Assembly: GCA_910588505.1 (NCBI GenBank)
Contig: CAJUPQ010000005.1
Location: 1 to 64,000 of the forward strand
Length of the DNA: 64,000 bases
Direction of reading: 5' to 3'
From: an uncultured Hungatella sp.
Lineage (GTDB): Bacteria > Bacillota > Clostridia > Lachnospirales > Lachnospiraceae
Positions 61,353-64,000 of this stretch are shown here, in pieces (within the stretch, counting starts at the first letter, position 1; each line of letters opens with the position of its first letter). Both the position numbers and the translations under genes were made by a program. The notes below the pieces were generated by a model, which ran no database searches, was not told the DNA's origin, and saw nothing but the letters and a program-made list of their open reading frames with translations.

Positions 61353-62098
61353 ATACTTCTATATTGAGAATTGAAAATCTCACTAAGATATATACTGATC
61401 AGGCAATTCAGAATACCGTATTGGAAGATATGAGCTTTCAGATTGATGAAAAAGAATTTTTATGTATACTGGGGCCGTCCGGCTGTGGAAAGACTACTCT
61501 TTTAAGGTGTATAGCGGGTTTTGAAAAATATAGTGGAAAAATCAGTGTAGATGGTGTGGAGAAATCGTTCCCCGGAACAGACAGAATCATGGTATTTCAA
61601 GACTTCAATCAGCTATTTCCTTGGAAAACTGTTGAAAAAAATATCCAATACCCTCTCCGCTTAACCGGTATTAAAGACAAGGCCTCACTTAATAAAATAA
61701 GTAAAGATGCCCTGAGCAAAGTTAAATTAGAGGAATATGGGAAATATTACCCATTTCAACTTTCCGGTGGAATGAAGCAAAGAATTGCAATCGCAAAAGC
61801 ATTGGCATTAAAACCTAAAATTATACTGATGGATGAACCATTTGCCGCCCTTGATGCTATGACCAGACGAGATTTGCAAAATGAACTTTTAAGACTGGCC
61901 CATGAGGGTTCCTGTACATTCATATTTATAACGCACAACATTCAAGAAGCTATTATTCTCGGAAAAAGAATCATGGTTTTAACCAAGAGAGGGAAAATTG
62001 TTTTTGATAAGAAGAATCCTATAGAATGCCCTGCTACACCAGCATCGCCAAATTATGGTTTACTGTGGCAGCAGTTAAAGGATGCATTATATATTTAA
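61349..62098 (+). CDS. ABC importer ATPase (SsuB/TauB type)
   Basis: The 249-residue ATPase has Walker A LGPSGCGKTT (near residue 41), Q-loop VFQDFNQLFPW, signature LSGGMKQRIAIAKAL, Walker B ILMDEPFAALD and the H-loop THNIQEA. The Q-loop phenylalanine-rich form is typical of the nitrate/sulfonate/taurine subfamily. ATG 61349 overlaps the permease stop; an earlier reading to 61334 is not needed. It is the last gene before a decayed 522-bp stretch. Confidence 0.94.
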   Translation: MNTSILRIENLTKIYTDQAIQNTVLEDMSFQIDEKEFLCILGPSGCGKTTLLRCIAGFEKYSGKISVDGVEKSFPGTDRIMVFQDFNQLFPWKTVEKNIQYPLRLTGIKDKASLNKISKDALSKVKLEEYGKYYPFQLSGGMKQRIAIAKALALKPKIILMDEPFAALDAMTRRDLQNELLRLAHEGSCTFIFITHNIQEAIILGKRIMVLTKRGKIVFDKKNPIECPATPASPNYGLLWQQLKDALYI

Positions 62099-62620
62099 AG
62101 CTTGTATATTGAGAACCAGAGGACTCTTTATGGCTTTTTTGCGGTTGATTTATAGGTGTGAAGGGTGTAAAAGTGCTTTGAGTGCTATGGATCTGTCTTT
62201 GTATCCAGGATTAACAAGAGAAGCCACAGGGAAGCTCTTGAAGATGTGAGAAACAAAGAATTTGATACAGTTGAACGCTTGTTAGTGAAACTTGAAGGAA
62301 GCTTAAAGTATTTGCGGGAATATGGCCATATTGTCATAACAGTGCATTATTAACAGGACGTATCTATAGAATAGCTGAATGTATGGAAAGACTGGGGAGA
62401 ACAAGGGAACTTAGCAGACACGCTCCAGGGCAATTACATTTTCACAGTCCTCATGTCTATTATTTTACCAAGTGAAACTTTTTAAACATGCTTAGTCAAT
62501 TAGAAAACGTATGCCAGCAGATAAAGCAATCTTTTTGTTTTAGCATAGGCAGGAGCAAGAGTAAGATAGCTGATAAACAGCTTGATATTATGACAGGACA
62601 GTAATGGAAGGAGAAAATAC
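62099..62620. other. Decayed intergenic stretch before the WbpE-like gene
   Basis: No complete gene is visible. Two short frames read like worn coding sequence: MAFLRLIYRCEGCKSALSAM (62132 onward) and REALEDVRNKEFDTVERLLV continuing to HIVITVHY (to 62352). They lack ribosome sites and I do not recognise them. The stretch separates the AT-rich operon from the GC-richer WbpE-like gene and may be an insertion scar or a recombination junction. Confidence 0.4.
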
Positions 62621-63787
62621 ATGCAGTTCAGAGATTTACAAAAACAATACGAAACATTAAAACCAGATATAGATCAAGCTATCCAACAGGTTTTAACCAA
62701 AACAGATTTCATCTCCGGCCCCCAGGTAACGGAACTGGAGGCAGCCCTTGCCGCTTACACAGGAGCAAAACACTGTGTCACCTGCGCTAACGGAACGGAC
62801 GCCCTTACCCTTGCCCTTATGGTCTGGAATATTGGCGCCGGAGACGCTGTTTTTGTTCCGGATTTTACCTTCTTCGCCTCAGCCGAGGCACCAGCCTATG
62901 AAGGAGCCACTCCTATTTTCGTAGACGTAGAAGAGGATACATTCAATATATCTCCAGCCTCTCTGGAGAAGGCAATTCTCCGGGTGAAGGAGGAAGGAAA
63001 ACTAAATCCCAAGCTTATTATAACTGTGGATCTGTTCGGTCAGCCGTCCGACTACCAGGCGATACGAAGGATCGCCCAAAAACACGGTCTCCTTATTCTG
63101 GAGGACGGAGCCCAGGGGTTTGGGGGGCGGATAGGGGAGAAAAAGGCCTGCAGCTTTGGAGATATCTCCACCACTTCATTTTTCCCGGCAAAACCTTTGG
63201 GATGTTATGGGGATGGGGGAGCGGTTTTTACGGAAAATGACCAGTGGGCCGAGCTTCTAAGATCCTACAGGGTCCATGGAAAAGGGGCAGACAAATACGA
63301 CAATGTACGTATTGGCATGAATTCTCGTTTGGATACGCTGCAGGCGGCGATCCTTTCTGTAAAGCTGAAAGCATTGAGGGAGTATGAATTAGAGAATGTG
63401 AATCTGGCGGCTGACCGATATAGGAAAGGGTTGGAAAACTATGGAGCGCGGATAAAGCCCCCTATGGTAAAAAAGGGATTTTACTCCAGCTGGGCGCAGT
63501 ATTCCGTATTGTTGGAGAATGAAAAAAGACGGGACAGTCTTCAAAGTTTTCTGAGAGAAAAAGGTATCCCAACGATGATCTATTATCGAAAACCTATGAG
63601 CGCTCAACGCGCTTTTTGTGGGATGGATTGCGTAAAGGTGGATCTGTCGGTATCACAGAGTTTGTGTAAACGGGTGTTGTCATTGCCTTTATCGCCTTAC
63701 ATCACAGTGGAGGAACAGGATAGGGTGATAGATGAGATAGGAACATGGATAGGACAGAGAGGTATTGAAGAGATGAGGCAAAATTAA
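62621..63787 (+). CDS. wbpE: WbpE/WlbC-like UDP-3-keto-uronate aminotransferase
   Basis: The 388-residue DegT/DnrJ-family PLP enzyme begins MQFRDLQKQYETLKPDID, a hallmark of WbpE/WlbC enzymes that aminate C3 of UDP-2-acetamido-3-keto-glucuronate. It shows KTDFISGPQVTELE, CANGTDALTLAL, LEDGAQGFGG and the PLP lysine region FFPAKPLGCYGDGG (Lys191). It supplies the missing step between the WbpB-like (43650) and WbpD-like (44720) enzymes. Composition is GC-richer than the preceding genes. AAGGAG is about 9 nt before the ATG. Confidence 0.9.
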   Translation: MQFRDLQKQYETLKPDIDQAIQQVLTKTDFISGPQVTELEAALAAYTGAKHCVTCANGTDALTLALMVWNIGAGDAVFVPDFTFFASAEAPAYEGATPIFVDVEEDTFNISPASLEKAILRVKEEGKLNPKLIITVDLFGQPSDYQAIRRIAQKHGLLILEDGAQGFGGRIGEKKACSFGDISTTSFFPAKPLGCYGDGGAVFTENDQWAELLRSYRVHGKGADKYDNVRIGMNSRLDTLQAAILSVKLKALREYELENVNLAADRYRKGLENYGARIKPPMVKKGFYSSWAQYSVLLENEKRRDSLQSFLREKGIPTMIYYRKPMSAQRAFCGMDCVKVDLSVSQSLCKRVLSLPLSPYITVEEQDRVIDEIGTWIGQRGIEEMRQN

Positions 63788-63811
63788 TATACAGAAAGGT
63801 GGATAAAAATA

Positions 63812-64000
63812 ATGGTTTGGATTCCTATTTGGCAAAGATACATCATTTCCCATACTGCCCAAAAGGATGCTCAGAACAAATATGGTAAATATTTAAAAAC
63901 CATTTCTGCCGGTGATGATAAATATCCATTATCTGTTTTTATGCAGAATCTTGTGGATTGCTATGAAATTGACTGCAAGAAGGCGATTAATCGAAGAAAA
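63812..64000 (+). CDS. Unknown protein, cut by the window end
   Basis: An open frame runs from ATG 63812 (GAAAGGTGG about 9 nt upstream) to the window edge, 63 codons, beginning MVWIPIWQRYIISHTAQKD. It continues without a stop. I do not recognise it. The spacing of 24 nt after the WbpE-like gene suggests the operon carries on. Confidence 0.5.
   Translation, partial: MVWIPIWQRYIISHTAQKDAQNKYGKYLKTISAGDDKYPLSVFMQNLVDCYEIDCKKAINRRK

Overview
The window suggests a Gram-positive anaerobe of the Clostridia, most likely Lachnospiraceae (Enterocloster/Hungatella-like). I infer this from the Firmicutes order priA-def-fmt-yugP-rsmB-rlmN-prpC-prkC-rsgA-rpe-thiN, formate-THF ligase, PASTA kinase, a DUF5662 protein, Rpn-type nuclease remnants and strong AGGAGG ribosome sites. 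No rRNA, tRNA or CRISPR array was seen. Almost every gene is on the + strand.

Region 1 (1-8,074) holds assorted chromosomal genes: YbaK-type editing protein, Nudix hydrolase, SEC-C protein, methyltransferase, Hsp33, cold shock protein (- strand), DUF5662, TepA/ClpP-like protease and a DUF362 lipoprotein. Between them lie decayed mobile-element fragments and two dispersed repeat families. Region 2 (8,075-27,066) is a dense GC-rich housekeeping run from ftsK through fhs, murE, priA, translation-modification genes and the PrpC/PrkC pair to thiN, with many overlaps of 4-30 nt. Region 3 (27,067-32,894) is patchier: an AT-richer frameshifted gene plus a small P-loop protein, an ECF S component, a repeat-bounded stretch of decayed DNA, a zf-HC2 membrane protein and polA, ending in two palindromes arranged as inverted copies of each other.

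Region 4 (32,895 to at least 63,787) is a large polysaccharide locus, increasingly AT-rich rightward. It opens with three tandem LoaP-like NusG paralogues and a leader in which an antiterminator hairpin and an intrinsic terminator share one strand. Next come a DegT aminotransferase, the initiating sugar transferase, glycosyltransferases, acyltransferases, a Wzy-like polymerase and a MurJ/Wzx-like flippase. The sugar genes match the known Wbp/Wlb route: WbpA-, WbpB-, WbpD- and WbpE-like enzymes, then HisH-like, HisF-like and WbpG-like proteins. Together they predict a 2,3-diamino uronic acid carrying an acetamidino group. The C2 epimerase WbpI was not seen.

The most unusual part is acyl chemistry. 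One module pairs an LpxD-like transferase, an acyl carrier protein and an FkbH-like protein (40,817-43,645). A second resembles a dlt operon but sits inside the polysaccharide locus: MBOAT, DltD-like SGNH protein, carrier protein and AMP ligase, followed closely by a complete SsuABC/TauABC-type importer (54,988-62,098). I propose that the importer supplies the acid that the ligase activates, and that the MBOAT/SGNH pair places it on the exported polymer. This cassette is the best candidate here for an undescribed system.
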